DNA of 64,000 bases. It comes from Liolophura sinensis. Lineage: Eukaryota > Mollusca > Polyplacophora > Chitonida > Chitonidae. Position 1 is the first letter of the stretch. Each line of letters starts with the position of its first letter. The DNA lies in assembly GCF_032854445.1 (NCBI RefSeq), contig NC_088302.1:27493080-27557079 (forward strand), given 5' to 3'. Position numbers and translations under genes: made by a program. Below the pieces are notes generated by a model. It was not told the DNA's origin, made no database searches, and saw nothing but the letters and a program-made list of their open reading frames with translations. This document shows, piece by piece, positions 11,452 through 23,804 of the stretch.

Positions 11452-12039
11452 CTGGAATTCAAACAAAAGAAGAAAACGTTCACATTTGATCATTTAAGAA
11501 AGCATTGTCGCAAACAGGAGAAACAGGTTAAACAAAATCAGCGCCCACATCACCCCCCCCCCCCCCTTCACCACCTACTCCAGCACCCAAGAGAAATAAT
11601 TATGTTCAATTCCGACTTAATTTATCTCTAGTTTATTATTTGGAAGTTGTTAGGAGATGATCAATAATAGTTACCTGCTCTATGGCAACCCTTGGTCCTT
11701 GGTCAGTTAACCCACTCCCCAATTTATTTATCTCACAGTGGGTACGGTTACATATAGCTACGTTTGACCATTTATGTCCGACCCTGAGATAATTAAGCCA
11801 AGGTGCAAGTTAATTGACGGTTGGTCAGTTTTCAAACACCACCGCAAAACAAGAAACATCACTATTGGTCTGTGATCTCCGTGATTTCTACGGTGAGTCC
11901 CAATTTCTTTTCTTTTTTCGTGAGGAGGGTAAAACAATTCTAAGGATGTTTCCTTCACCATATGTACCAGTCGTCAACCAATAAGGACGTTCCAGGTCAA
12001 TTATCACAAGGCCATTTCCCCAAAACGACGTATAACACA
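11452..12039 (-). other. Probable intron upstream of the neurotrophin-like exon
   Basis: Immediately 5' of the exon acceptor on the minus strand. It contains a 14-base C run at 11553-11566 (a G run on the coding strand). There are no open frames with recognisable content. Confidence 0.45.
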
Positions 12040-12620
12040 AACCACCAAAGAACTAAGAAAGTATATAAACACGAAAATAGGACGGAATCATGCAAAGAGA
12101 AACAGTCAGCAGTTTTAAATGATGTTGGATAGACTCAAGGTATATTCTAGGCAACTGAGCGAAATCAGTATTCAAATCGTGTACCATGTACCAGAGCTCC
12201 AGTGAATTCTGCATGATCTGTCCATATTTACTTACAAGAGAATTATACTCATTGTAAAACTTAAAAAACTTGGAGTGAAGGTGTTCGATGGAATAACCTT
12301 TACACACTAGTTTTTGCAGTAATAACTTGTGATGTTAATTTAAATCGTCACACAACACGCAGGATCTAATAAATGCTACAAGACGATATATGTACACGCT
12401 ATGTGCAGGACCCTTCGGTATACTGCTGTCCAAGTAAGGACAATTTACAGTGTCCAAATTGAAACCATCCCTCTTGTCATAAAGTATGCAAGAGAAGAAA
12501 CCGTTTTGGACTTTGTACAGATATAGGTCCAGATAAGAAGTATCATCTGGAGAGTCTGTGTTTCTCTTTAAATCCAGCGCTAAATATCTTTCATAGCCAT
12601 ATACAAATTGTTTAAAGCAA
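12040..12620 (-). pseudogene. Retroelement reverse transcriptase fossil, copy 1
   Basis: Minus-strand translation gives consecutive blocks. First is DDTSYLDLYLYKVQNGFF, then ILYDKRDGFNLDTVNCPYLD, SVYIYRLVAFIRSCVLCDDL and, after one stop, YSIEHLHSKFFKFYNEYNSL. I recognise this order (SYLDL...LYDKRDDFNF.IVNFPF...GVYISQLIRFAR...GY....L...F.KFY.RY..LV.KY) as the region after the YxDD motif in a reverse transcriptase family widespread in aquatic invertebrates, possibly Penelope-related; the class is my inference. One in-frame TAA and lack of the catalytic part make it a pseudogene. It shares about 500 bp with 28738-29325. It lies inside or upstream of the neurotrophin-like gene on the same strand. 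Confidence 0.72.
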
Positions 12621-13110
12621 GCAGATCAGCAATATACCGTGTAGTCAATTAGAAAGATCGGGTTTTCATATGTGACTCATAGATTTTCGCCCACAGCCAA
12701 TTTTTATGTACATGTACATGTCATATTGATATCTGAACCAGTGGCGTAATCTGTGATCCAAATCTTCTTAAATATGGCGGTGTATATCCGGGTAGAGAAT
12801 GTTGTTGTAGTCAAGGCCATATTACCACCTTTTTGAAGGGAGTGTGATTTTCTTAACCCGAGGGCGACTTTTGGTGAACAAATGCACGATGGGTATGATT
12901 TTGGAAATTGTATCAACTATTGATGAAAGTTTGAAATTCTTAGCGAAAAGGTAAAAGGCGTCAAGTAGTGATGAGGCTGCCAGTGACGTCCCATAGACGC
13001 TGCTAGGTTCCCGTCCGAGTTGTTGGAATAGGAAGACAGCAACTTTCAAGAGATTAACAACCCTCGAGCTTATGCCAAGATTTTAACACCTGCTCTCTCA
13101 GATTTTGGGT
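12621..13110. other. No recognised gene
   Basis: Two overlapping minus-strand open frames (70 and 75 codons, 12704-13049) lie just upstream of the RT fossil and could be eroded parts of the same element. Their translations were not recognisable. Confidence 0.3.
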
Positions 13111-13358
13111 GGGGCCTCCGTGGCTCGGTTAGCGCTCTAGCGCATCGTAATGACCCAGGAGCCTCTCACCAATGTGGCCGATGTGAGTTCAAGTCCCGCT
13201 CATGCTGGCTTCCTCTCCGGCCGTACGTGGGAAGGTCTGCCAGCAACCTGCGGGTTTCCCCCTGGCTCTGCCCGGTTTCCTCCCACCATAATGCTGGCCG
13301 TCGTCGTAAAAGTAAAATTTCTTAAGTACGGCGTAAAACACCAATCAAATAAATAAAT
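13111..13358 (+). repeat. Full-length V-SINE
   Basis: Plus-strand copy with all parts. The head GGGGCCTCCGTGGCTCGGTT has a B-box-like GAGTTCAAGTCCCG. The V-domain reads GTTTCCCCCTGGCTCTGCCC...GGTTTCCTCCCACCATAATG. The 3' unit TACGGCGTAAAACACCAATC is followed by an AAATAAATAA tail. This is the best copy for reading the element's layout. No clear target site duplication was found. Confidence 0.88.
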
Positions 13359-14142
13359 CAAAGTAAGGGCAAGGCAGGCACTGATCCTTATTAACCTTGA
13401 CCTGTTTGACCTGAGTTACAGCACTGAACGTTAACATTGTGGCTTATGGAAAACTGATAGGATGTGAGGTCTATTGTTATGATCAGATATACAGATATAT
13501 ATCTAGCGTGGCCGCAAATGGGACAAAAATAGTGCAAAACGCCAAAGTAAGCATATGTCATATGTTAACGATAAACTGTAAGCGCAGCTGTCACACTGGG
13601 ATTATTCTAAAAGTTCTGTTATTAGCTCGCACTTGTATAGTAAAAAAATAGGTTATGAATAAAAGGTTGTGCACGACTAGACCCCAAGAATTTTAAACAT
13701 GTGGGCATGTTGCTGAGAAATTGGGCATATTCCTGTTCTAACAATTTGAGAATCTGGTATTACATAGATTTAACGTAAAGCTTCTACATTGCCTGGGAAG
13801 ATTAAAACGGCATGGTCGTAATAATATTTACACCAATTCAAGTTAAGAATGTACTTAAAAATAACTATGGCATGGAAGATACAATAAATATATAGGCATA
13901 CACCATGATACACCATATGGACAATCGTTACGGTACCATTTATCATATAGCTTACTATAGTGACATTATACTATCACTAAGAAAAAAATAAATGTTTAGT
14001 ACGTTATTTCATGTGCTTAGGTAACTAACTATACGGCAGCATATTAATATTATTTAAAAGAATCATGGCATCCATTTTAATGTAAAACACAAACATACTT
14101 TAAACACGAAAAATACTACGAAAGTGAAGACAGCACGCCAGG
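13359..14142. other. No recognised gene (about 0.8 kb)
   Basis: AT-rich. A 70-codon plus-strand open frame at 13439-13651 has no recognisable content. Confidence 0.35.
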
Positions 14143-14338
14143 TAATGGCCCAGGCGTCTCCCACCAGTGCGGTCGCTGTAAGTTCATGTCCAGCTCAAGC
14201 TGGCTTCCTCTCCGGCTGTATGTGGGAAGGTTTTCAGCAACCTGTGGACGGTCGTGGGTTTCCCAATGGCGCTGCCCTGCTTCCTCTCACCATAATGCTT
14301 GCCGCCGTCGTATAAGTGAAACATTCTCGAGTACGGCT
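14143..14338 (+). repeat. V-SINE, head and tail truncated
   Basis: Contains TAATGGCCCAGG, the B-box region, a V-domain with several substitutions and the 3' unit up to GAGTACGGCTGA. The first ~30 bp of the head and the AT-rich tail are missing. This is an older copy, more diverged than 13111-13358. Confidence 0.82.
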
Positions 14339-17043
14339 GAGTACGAGCATCTTTTGGACTAGAGACTAAATGGCTGGCACCTTAATTTCAGGTGGTTGAC
14401 CTTGCTGGAACACCTTTTTAGCCTCGTACTTCCTTTGACACTTAAAGTGCTTCCTTAGTCCCAAGAGAGGCCAGGTGGTAATATTACACTGATATGAGAC
14501 ATCAAATGAAATATAGCTAGAAGCACGGTTCAAAGAATTTACGATGGATAACAAAATTTAAACCCTATAAGTGAAGAGTCCTCAAAAACAAAATCTTCGG
14601 CAGTTTCCGTAAAATTTTTCTCATGTGACGTGATAATATTCCTTATATGACGATGAATCAGGCAGGCATGACGTCGAGTTAAAGGCAGTTATGTTGGAAT
14701 GACGTCAGACGTGTCAGTGATGAGTGACACCTAGTGTCCTAGCGAGGCAAAATTGGAAACGAAAGAAAACTTTTGTTCCCGTATTATCATCCCAAAAATA
14801 ACAACAGCGGCTTTAATACAGTGCATTTTATTACAATTCAAGAAAGGAATTACAACTATATCGATCTTTTTCATTTAGCCTTGTTTTTAGGACATACAAG
14901 TCTTAACGCTAAGGTAGGTCTTCAGGCTTAACCAAAGATTTGAACGACGGTGATAAACTCTTCCACACCCGTCAGTGAACTTTAACGCCGTCTATCTGTG
15001 CCTTAGTTCTGTGCCTTCACACTACATGAAACTACTTGAACTACTACACAAAACGTATATACTTTATCCCTGCAATCAGGGATTCCGAGAAGTCGTACTA
15101 AACCTCCAGCGCGACAGGCCATGGCCTACCGCCAGTACCTAAAAGCCGACGACAGGTCATTAGGTGTGTGTACATATACTGTGTTTTCTTGTGGCAGTGC
15201 GAGACCAAGCCGCCAAGGTACTGAGGTACACTGAAGTATCATGCCGAAGACACCGTACAAATACGATTGTGAGGGCCACCAAAAATTCAAAAACAAAGGC
15301 AGACAAAACAAAACAAAAATAAAACAATACTTAAATAACAGACCGCAGGATTGACTGATTGATTGATTTATTTATTTATTTAATGGTGTTTAGAGCCAAA
15401 ACCTCTCTTTCGTAAAATTCTTATGTAATATAGGCCCATGTACAGTTCGTAAAGTTAAACGTAAGTATACTCTGGACAGTTTTCATAACATGTACTCATA
15501 CAACAAACTGACTCAAGATATATTTATGTATAAAGGAATATGGTATTGTTCCTCAGTTAACCCCCCTCAATATTAACACGAAAAAGATTTAAACACATGC
15601 TTACAAAGTAGCATAACATCCATGGTCGGTAATTTATCGGCCGCTGTTTGCCAAAGACGGCAGCCGTCTGCCATGTTCGGCCACCGTTTACCACGGTTAG
15701 TGCTTAGTATGACGGCTTTGAAGTGTCATGTTTTTTATGAACAGTGAATACGATACATAATATTAAAATAACGCTCAAGAAGCTCAAAGGTTAACCTGTT
15801 GAATCATTTGAATAAAACAAACACTAGTTCAGCAAGAGTTTTGTGAGCTTTGATATATCAGGAAGACTTAGTGGCAAGGTAAACAATGTGTATAGTCATA
15901 TCATCCCGACACAGGGTTGCCATAATCTAAATAGAGTTTCATGGCCGGGCAAAACCCTGTAATTATACTTAAAAACACTCATACAGCTGCGCACTTGAAC
16001 CTACGTTCAATCAAAATGCAGAAAGTCTCAAAGCCGTGAAATATCACGACTATACAGACCGCATTATGAATTCGCCAAGTCCTCTGGATGTGCTTCACAG
16101 CTAAATGAGCCATGGTAAATGTGACGATGGAAGAAACAACTCTATGAAAAACTACCAAACGGAACATGTGCCAGGAGCAATCTTTTGAAAAACCCGTCAC
16201 ACTGGATGGTTATGAAGATATCGCGTGGTTCCACGGGATATTGCGTGGGTGTAAACTAATCATTACCGCAAATATAGGGCACGGGCAACTGTTTCGGTTA
16301 TCCTTATTTCAATCCGTCCCCTTCATTCTGAATCAGTTTGATTTTTTCAACGAGCTATTTACGACTCGTCATATGAGGCTGGGATTTCCTGACTTTAATC
16401 TATTCCCCAGTTCGAGTGCTGTCGATTGTCATGCCTTATATCCCTTAGATATCACTATTTTTGTAATTGCAATAGAATAACGAATATTTAGCAATGCCGG
16501 AATGGTTTTCTCTTATTTTGTAAATTGGAAACATGCGATCAATACTAAGCTTATCCATCAACAAGGCTGGCTTTCTGGTTAGCAATCCTGTGTGTAACGT
16601 CATTAAAGTTTCTTTTAAAGGCTGATGTTAAGTAAGTAAATCAATATTTTGTTATCTGATGACCGGTGATTAAACAGATAGTGAGAGACTTCATTCCAAA
16701 TAAGTCTGACAAAAATTCAGCAAAAATGTTTTAGCAGTCATTCAACACGCCAGTGCATTAATGTATTAATTGGTATTTAATGATGTAATCTACACTTCAG
16801 TTATACCTTAGTTATTCTGTCATCAACTGTCAAGAAATATCAAAACTACTCAATTTCCCAAGACATTTATTTGACGATATAAAAATGTAAGCTATAGGTC
16901 AGGTTAGCAATAAGACTGACTTTATGGCAAAGCTTACTCATTGGACAGTCTTTTAGGTGTCGTTTGAATCATGGTGTCAGTTGAGGATGGTGGTCAATCT
17001 TGAGCATCCTTAACGTTTTGGCATGCGTAAGATAAGGCCTGCC
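14339..17043. other. No recognised gene (2.7 kb)
   Basis: Open frames at 14366-14554 (-), 15126-15311 (-), 15979-16200 (-) and 16166-16480 (+, 104 codons) show no domains. A TTGATTGATTTATTTATTTATT tract near 15355-15385 resembles an isolated SINE tail. TGACGTCA-like sites cluster at 14670-14705. Confidence 0.35.
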
Positions 17044-17219
17044 GTTCCATTATTTAGTTATTTATTTATCTGATTGGTGTTTTACGCCGTACTCAAGAAT
17101 ATTTCACTTATACGACGGCGGCCAGCATTATGGTGGGTGGAAACCGGGCACAGCCAGGGGGAAACCCACGACCATCCGCAGGTTGCTGGAAGACCTTCCC
17201 ACTTACTGTCGTTCCATTA
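17044..17219 (-). repeat. 5'-truncated V-SINE with target site duplication
   Basis: The minus-strand copy 17053-17210 lacks the tRNA-like head. It is flanked by a perfect 9-bp direct repeat GTTCCATTA at 17044-17052 and 17211-17219. The sequence is close to the other well-kept copies, so it is relatively young. Confidence 0.88.
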
Positions 17220-19884
17220 AATGTACGTTCAAATAATCCAGTCGATCGTGAAAATTAATACACATTAATAAAGAAGTGATTTAGCATTTAATCGTCGATC
17301 TGAATGTTTCTTTATAGTAAATTGACGAAAGTGTCATTCTCAAGAACCTAAAAAACGCTTAGCTGAAAAACATCAGTTGATCTAAAAAATGGAGAAACAT
17401 GTATGGAGCTTTTTTATGATGGAGTGTTATCGCATCGAGACAAAAAAAAACCTGGTGTACTAGTGCTGGCAGCTTCAGTCGAATGATATTTCGGTGAAGA
17501 CTAGTGAACAGATACGAACGTAGTCACTGTGGAAGAAAATGTGGCGTGGGTGTGTGACTATAGCTACTCTAACCGCGAGGGTTGCATGGGTGCGTGTAAC
17601 ATTCGCACAGAAACCAGTTGTCTCATAAACCACCAAGTCTTTTGCAGTTTAAAGGGCAATTGACAAATAAATCTTGCTATTTGTCGTGTCAAATAGTGCA
17701 TATATAATGTCTCCTTTGCATAAAAAACAGGCTCTCGACAATAACATTGATAACGATGTATAACACAACTGGCGGGTTTTTCCGTCTAAATACCTTAAAA
17801 TAAAAGAATATGCTAATCTACATCGTAAAATATTCATGACGCTAAGTCAAAAGCCTGTCCCCGTGAGTAAAGAGAGTCTACAGAAAACAATATATCAAGT
17901 CGGCGCTTTTATCGGAGAGACAGGTTGTCACAGACGTGGGAATCAAGGATATGTAAACCTCCTATCGACAACGTTCGATCAAGCCTTAAAACTCAATTAA
18001 CACCCACGCTAGACAAATCTTTAAGTTTGTAGGATCACGTATCGATGTGTGATCGTCTCATTCGGGACAGAGATATCTCGTTGGCCCCAAAGTTGAAAGG
18101 CAAAATCAACCTGTTTCTCTGCGGACAAAGTCTCAACGTTCTTGCTCTTCGGACGTTTCCGGACTCACACAACACACCAATCGCCACTATTTATCATTTC
18201 TTGGTTTTTCAAATCCCGAGGACAATTGTGCTGAATTAGTGCCCAAACAGTGCCCAGCAGGTCGACGACTGGGACCAGCATGAGTGACACACCAAACACG
18301 CGGGAAACACAGTGAGACTACGGCGAATGGGATCTACAGGGGATATTTTCCCCTGTGTTACATGTTACATGTTACATGTCTATATTACTGACCGTCAAAT
18401 GCACGTTTATTCTTATAAATTTCCCAGGTATTGATCAATAACCTCACGCATGGTCGATACTCCGGCTAGCTATCAGATGTCTAACAACACATTGTAGTGA
18501 AATACAATTTTGAGTTAACGCTAAAACATCAGTCAAATAAGTTAACAAAATGTTAATTCTCAAGAAGACGATTGGTTACAGCGATGAAAGGGCGTAGATT
18601 TATTGATTAAGTTTTGATTGATAATAAAAGTGTCTCACAAAAAGTTGGTGAAACTTTTAGTGGAGTAAGTAAAAGTTTGTGTCGTGCCAGAAAAAATCCT
18701 TATTTATCTCGATCTGTTCCGATTTAGACTCGTATGTGCTAACACAAGGTAAACGCTGGTAAAATATCAAGAAATGAAAATGCTGTTAATAGAAAGGACT
18801 TAAATTTGGAGAGTAACTAGATGAGTTGTTTTATGTTTTTCTGGGTTTAATTCTACTCAAAGGCATACTTCTTTTTAAAGCGGAAATAGGGTAATTTGTT
18901 TAGTTTTGAGACAAAGCGAGGTTTGTGTTTTCCGGCAAACTAGTTCAGAAAACAGAAGTATTGTCATAGTGTACCATTATCATGAGGGAGATATTGAGAC
19001 TGAACCAGTTACAGGAATGTCTAACTGGAGACGAAAATCATTAAGTGTTTAGAAAAGATTAAATAATGAATACAGATGAAAGAGTTGTAAACATTAAAGA
19101 TTTGTTATTCGTGGTCAACTATTATATTTTATGCATATTATTGAAATAAAAATAATAATTGACTTAGTACTTATTACAGCAAATCTGACGCCTGTGGGCT
19201 TTGGGAATAATTGATCTGCTATTATGTATTTCCAGATATGATAATGATGGCAGATTATAGATTAATAGGAACAAATATATTCTCATCAGTTGGAATCTAT
19301 TTCTGCGTCATTAAGTAAAATAAAATAGCTGGAAGTTTCAACAAACGCAGACGAGGTGTTGTGGGCCATTATTGTAGGGTAAGAATGAATAGAAATATGT
19401 AGATATTGGAAACTGGAGTTATATTAAAAAAAAATGCTTTGATGGTTTTAAAAAAGGGGTAGATATAAGCATGAGTAATATGTTTCTACTAGTTTGAAGA
19501 AACTGGCACCATACCGAGACTATAAACTGGCACCATACTATAAAGTCTATTAATAGTAACAACAAGAGTGCTACTACACATATCGCTACAAAAGCAATAA
19601 AACGTTACAACGCTTCACGCAAATATTTTGCTTTAAATAAAAGCGACACCTTCCGCATATGGCGCCGAGAGGTAATATTAATAACCCGAAGACAATTCTA
19701 AGGTTTAACACAGCTTCACTGTCATCAGGGTGAGGGACTACTACTCTGAACAAAAATAACTTGTGTAATTAAAAACAAAACGTCTAAGGTTTTTGTTCAT
19801 TCATGCTTTGTTCGCTAGGGAGAAACAAAGAAATTGATCGATAGTATGGAAAAACGTCCTGGTCTTTTACTTTGCCTATTAACT
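17220..19884. other. No recognised gene (2.7 kb)
   Basis: AT-rich, with short open frames at 17649-17837 (-) and 18045-18239 (+). A short tandem TGTTACATGTTACATGTTACATG lies near 18356-18378. Nothing else is supported. Confidence 0.35.
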
Positions 19885-20130
19885 AAGGACATGTGTTTAT
19901 TATAGTAAACATGTCAGAGGTTTACATAATATTGTGGTGGATATTGTTCATAAACATATAGCCCAGTAAACATGATATCAAGTGTTATGTGTAAAAGCCG
20001 AAAAACATGTAAAATGTTTACTACAGTAAACATGTGACATGCTTGCACAGTAAATGTCACATGTTTCCATATTAACATGTCACATGCTTATTACAGTAAA
20101 CACGTTTAAACTGTAACAGAAATGTGTTTA
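19885..20130 (+). repeat. Dispersed repeat with AGTAAACATG motifs, copy 1
   Basis: Contains six or more variants of AGTAAACATG(T). It aligns along its length with 51640-51905, for example GTGGTGGATATTGTTCATAAACA against GTGGTGTATATTTTCAATAAACA, followed in both by AGC(C/T)CAGTAAAC. The copies are diverged. I do not recognise the family. Confidence 0.6.
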
Positions 20131-20280
20131 AAAACGAAACAATTCTATTAGTGTGCAATTCACGTTCCATTTCACAAAGTCAAAAAATTCTTTGGGATTC
20201 TTTGACAAACGTGTATCCTGTCGTTTAGTAGGTCTAAAAATTGAGCCGACTAAGCAATTTAGTAGGCCTGGTCACTGCTT

Positions 20281-20530
20281 GTGTCTTGTGAAACAAGATT
20301 ACTGCTCACCGGTTGCTTTGGTCCCTGTGATAATATTAAAGGTGCATTACACAATGTGATGCGCACACGTTACGGTGATTCTATCAATGCGGATTCCAAG
20401 AGTGCCGTTCAAGAGTGGCTGAGCCTCTTGACACCGCCAGAACACTTGGTAAGTTTTATTGCCATCCAATCAGACAAGTTCGTGTTGGCACTAGGGACCC
20501 AGCTAATCACTCGATACGTCACAACTGGGG
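20281..20530 (+). pseudogene. mariner-type transposase C-terminus fossil
   Basis: The plus-strand frame reads CFGPCDNIKGALHNVMR, then SINADSKSAVQEWLSLLTPP, then IAIQSDKFVLALGT. The order matches the end of mariner transposases: HLFGPLKEALRG, SDEEVKxAVxEWLxxQPxEFF and GIxxLxxRWDKCVxxxGxYVE. The third catalytic Asp region just upstream is not readable. About 70 codons survive from a ~350-residue protein, so it is non-functional. The CTTGGTAAGT after the PPEHL codons first looked like an exon donor but is better explained as transposase sequence. Confidence 0.6.
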
Positions 20531-21111
20531 CTGTTCTCAGATATCCTCCTCCGTTTACCGTCGCTAATTTCTATAGTCAAAGAGTGAAGTGCATCATGAG
20601 ACATATCCTGCCTCCCACGCATCCATCCAGGGCTACCTCGACCATGGAGCGCATAAAACGTCAGACGACTGGGGACCTTTAGATGGGTTATTCGGGAAGC
20701 AAGCGAACCGGATTCGCCGTTTCTTTATATGGCTTTGGGTTGCGTCATTAATTGAAATAATAAGAGTCCTTAGAGCGCATCAATTTATATTTATGTGTTT
20801 AATTAGTTAATAAATCATACACGATCTGTTTGTTTGCAACTACCGTTTCTAATGGCAATTTGAAGGGGCATCTTCGTCTTAATAACACACGGCCTTTTGT
20901 ATATGACTGAATAGAGGAAAAGTCCTTCTCAAGTACTGGTATGACGTACACAATATTTCAATAAAATAACAAACTCATGTTTTGAAGTTAGTAAATCGTT
21001 GACTGTGATTGATTGATTGATTGGTGATGCTTGGGATGCGATAAACCTGTTTCGGAATAACATTACAGGTTCCGAACATCATATCATTATAAGTCCCTGT
21101 ACTCATTATAA
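20531..21111. other. No recognised gene
   Basis: A 73-codon plus-strand open frame at 20589-20810 shows no match. It may belong to flanking transposon sequence. Confidence 0.3.
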
Positions 21112-21340
21112 AAGAAGACCATTAAATGTGTTTTCTTTACACTTTAATGGGGTTGCCACTGTTGCGTCACACCGAATACCGATATCAGCTCAGGGCTTTC
21201 CGCGGTAAAGGGCACTTTGAATGTAAAAACTGAAAGTAGTTCCGGCTGTGAGAGGATGTATATACGAACCATTTTATACCAGGAAATATAGGATGCCTCT
21301 CTATTAGTTGGGTAACGGCCACAGGTATATGATAAAATGG
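21112..21340 (+). repeat. Left arm of a ~230-bp inverted repeat pair
   Basis: Reads AAGAAGACCATTAAATGTG ... TGGGGTTGCCACTGTTGCGT ... GGTATATGATAAAATG. Its reverse complement recurs at 21829-22061 with roughly 85% agreement by eye. The pair encloses about 490 bp. Confidence 0.8.
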
Positions 21341-21828
21341 AGTTAACGGTTATACATGGAACAAAGCACTGCAGTTTGAAGGGAGGCCTAAACAAGAAGA
21401 AAAATTTAGTTAAAATATTCTTTGGTTGTCGCAGTTAATGTGCAGTTATCTGTTACTTCCAGTGGTTTCGCAAGAGATTTTAAATACTTTTTAAAGGTAT
21501 ATATTGCGAGGTTTCTAACCGAACTTCGGTCTGAAATTGTCAATTGTCCAGTCGTGCCTGGCAGAATGCCAGTCATGTTTCCTAAAGCAATTATCACATT
21601 GCACGGGAAAGCGATAGCGTACAGTGGTTCATGCAAACCTGTTAATTTTATAAATACATATAGTTGTTGTTTAAACAATCACGCCACCTCAAGAAACGTA
21701 GACAAACGTTTTGTACAATTTACACAGGAGAGTGATCTTCCCGTATAATGTCAGGCCGGAATTGGTGGTTGAACGACATATCCAGTGTTGCTAATTAAAG
21801 GTACACTATTTTATATTACCTAACTCTA
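21341..21828. other. Centre of the inverted repeat pair
   Basis: Open on both strands over most of its length (108 codons + at 21422-21748; 90 codons - at 21406-21678). Neither translation resembles a transposase or other known family. Confidence 0.35.
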
Positions 21829-22061
21829 CATTTTATCATATACCTTTGGCCGTTACCCAACTGATACAGAGACATTCTATATTTTCTGGTATAGGATGGT
21901 TCGTATATACATACTCTCACAGCAGAAACTTCAATATTTATATTCAAAGTGCCCAGGGGAAAGCCCTGAACTAAGACCGGAATTCGGTGTGACGCAACAA
22001 TAGCAACCCCATTAAATTGTAAAGAATTTAATTGTAAAGGACACATTTAATGGTCTTCTTC
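21829..22061 (-). repeat. Right arm of the ~230-bp inverted repeat pair
   Basis: Reverse complement of 21112-21340, from CATTTTATCATATACC to AATGGTCTTCTT. Mismatches and small indels relative to the left arm show that the pair is not recent. It could be a foldback/MITE-like element with long inverted termini or two independent insertions of one repeat. Confidence 0.8.
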
Positions 22062-23804
22062 TTAGCGCTCAAAGAAACGACAAAAATGTTCCGTACAGGC
22101 TGGAGGAAATTATGTAACTTTCAAGACCGAAACTGCCCAAACTACCAATCTAACCCGTTCTACGCATCAAGCATGGTTAACACTGCGAAGCTGTAGTATT
22201 TATTAAAGCTCATTTAAAATATTGCTGACCTTCTTGGTGAAAATCCTTTACTTTGTTCCCTAAACAACCTATACACAAGGTTGGACAGATAAATGTTGAT
22301 CAAGCCTGTACGGTCAGTGATCTGATGAAATTGGTTCGATCAAATTGGTCAAATGAATCCGAAATTTGCCGTTTCCATGAAAGCGGTGTCTTTTGCTTTC
22401 CCATCTGATGAATGGGAACAGGAAAAATGGCAAATATATTCGTCGCTCACAGACTCACGACAGTCGTCAGTAGTTTCATTCTCAATTCTACCGCTGTGCC
22501 ATGATCAATGTTAACTGCTCGTCTTGAAAATTTCCACCCAAGCTACAGCAACGCACGATCAGTTCTTACACGGCCGCATAAGGATGATATTTTCAATAAA
22601 TGCTGACTTTACATCACTGTTGTAGACCCAAACTTTCAATTCAGTCACCATGATGTACTGTAGCCTTTCCTTTCAAACAAGACTTGATTTTAGACCGTAC
22701 TGCACGTTGAAACTTAGCCAGCATAATCCACGTCTCTCTCACCTGACAACAGAGCGTAAGGGGGACTCTCGTGGCAAAGGGATTTGACCGCATTTCGTGA
22801 AGTCGCGGCCTTGTAATATTCTAAGCTCGTGAATGTTCGCTATACTGATTTATTTTAAATAGTCTGCAACTGAAAACTAATGAAATAGAAATTTTAAGAA
22901 CATAATCATATTCCAGCTGAAAAAAATAGCTCTTTTATAGATGAACTACGTTTTATCGGAGTGGGGTCTCTAGTTGTAGCTAGTCGGCCTACTGATTGAT
23001 GAAAAACGGTTCGTTTTGACCACGTATTACGCAAAGATAAAGGTATACGATAAATAGATTACCATAAAATTGCGTGTTCCGCGATGTTGTGTCAGCTCTT
23101 GTTGTCTACGGTCTGGCTGTCGCATCATCCTCGTTCTTTGAGATCGGCTGACAGATCGGCCTTAGTTAATTCTAGCTGATACATCATCGCGAATCACACA
23201 TTGTTATGACAATTTCTTTATATGTGTACATTTTGCACGAAAGCTCATGGTGGAGTTCGCTGTTAGTGTGTTTTCAAGTATACTGCTTGTTTCTATGAAG
23301 CCTGATATCGACCACTGTGTTATATATAAAACAGAACAGGCAAGATGACAGTTAAGTGTCAGATTTAGTGCTTTTGACCGAGGCATAAACGTAGCAGATA
23401 AATTCACAATTTAAGACGCATTTCACCAAGAAAATAAATAAGGCCAATGTTTGAAAATCCCACCTTTAATTTAAGCAAAATCCCGGATAGGGATATTACT
23501 TCTCAGAAGTACACTTGTCCGATTTCAAACAGCTCCTGATGTGAGCTAATATTTATGTCAGCTAATTTGCAGGTAGACATCGATATTTGACATTTAGTAC
23601 CTTCTCCAATGGCGGTAGGCCTTCCATGAACTACGTGGGTGGACAACTATAACAAGCAACGAACTCCAATCCGCCAATGTACATCGTAAATTACAGCCAA
23701 TTATTCGATAGATGACCTTAAGTCGTACAGATAATGTTCTCATTTAACTAATCTCTTTGACATCTCTGGCCAGGGCAAGTCGCTCAATATGAGCATTTGC
23801 TTAT
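22062..23804. other. No recognised gene (1.7 kb)
   Basis: A 67-codon minus-strand open frame at 23204-23407 has no recognisable content. Nothing else is visible. Confidence 0.35.

Noticed and set aside
13111-13358. Functional tRNA gene
   Set aside because: The A- and B-box-like head belongs to a SINE that continues into a V-domain and tail and is present many times; no cloverleaf is evident.
20340-20449. Host exon ending in CTTG|GTAAGT
   Set aside because: The peptide and its flanks match the order of blocks at the end of mariner transposases, which explains the open frame better.
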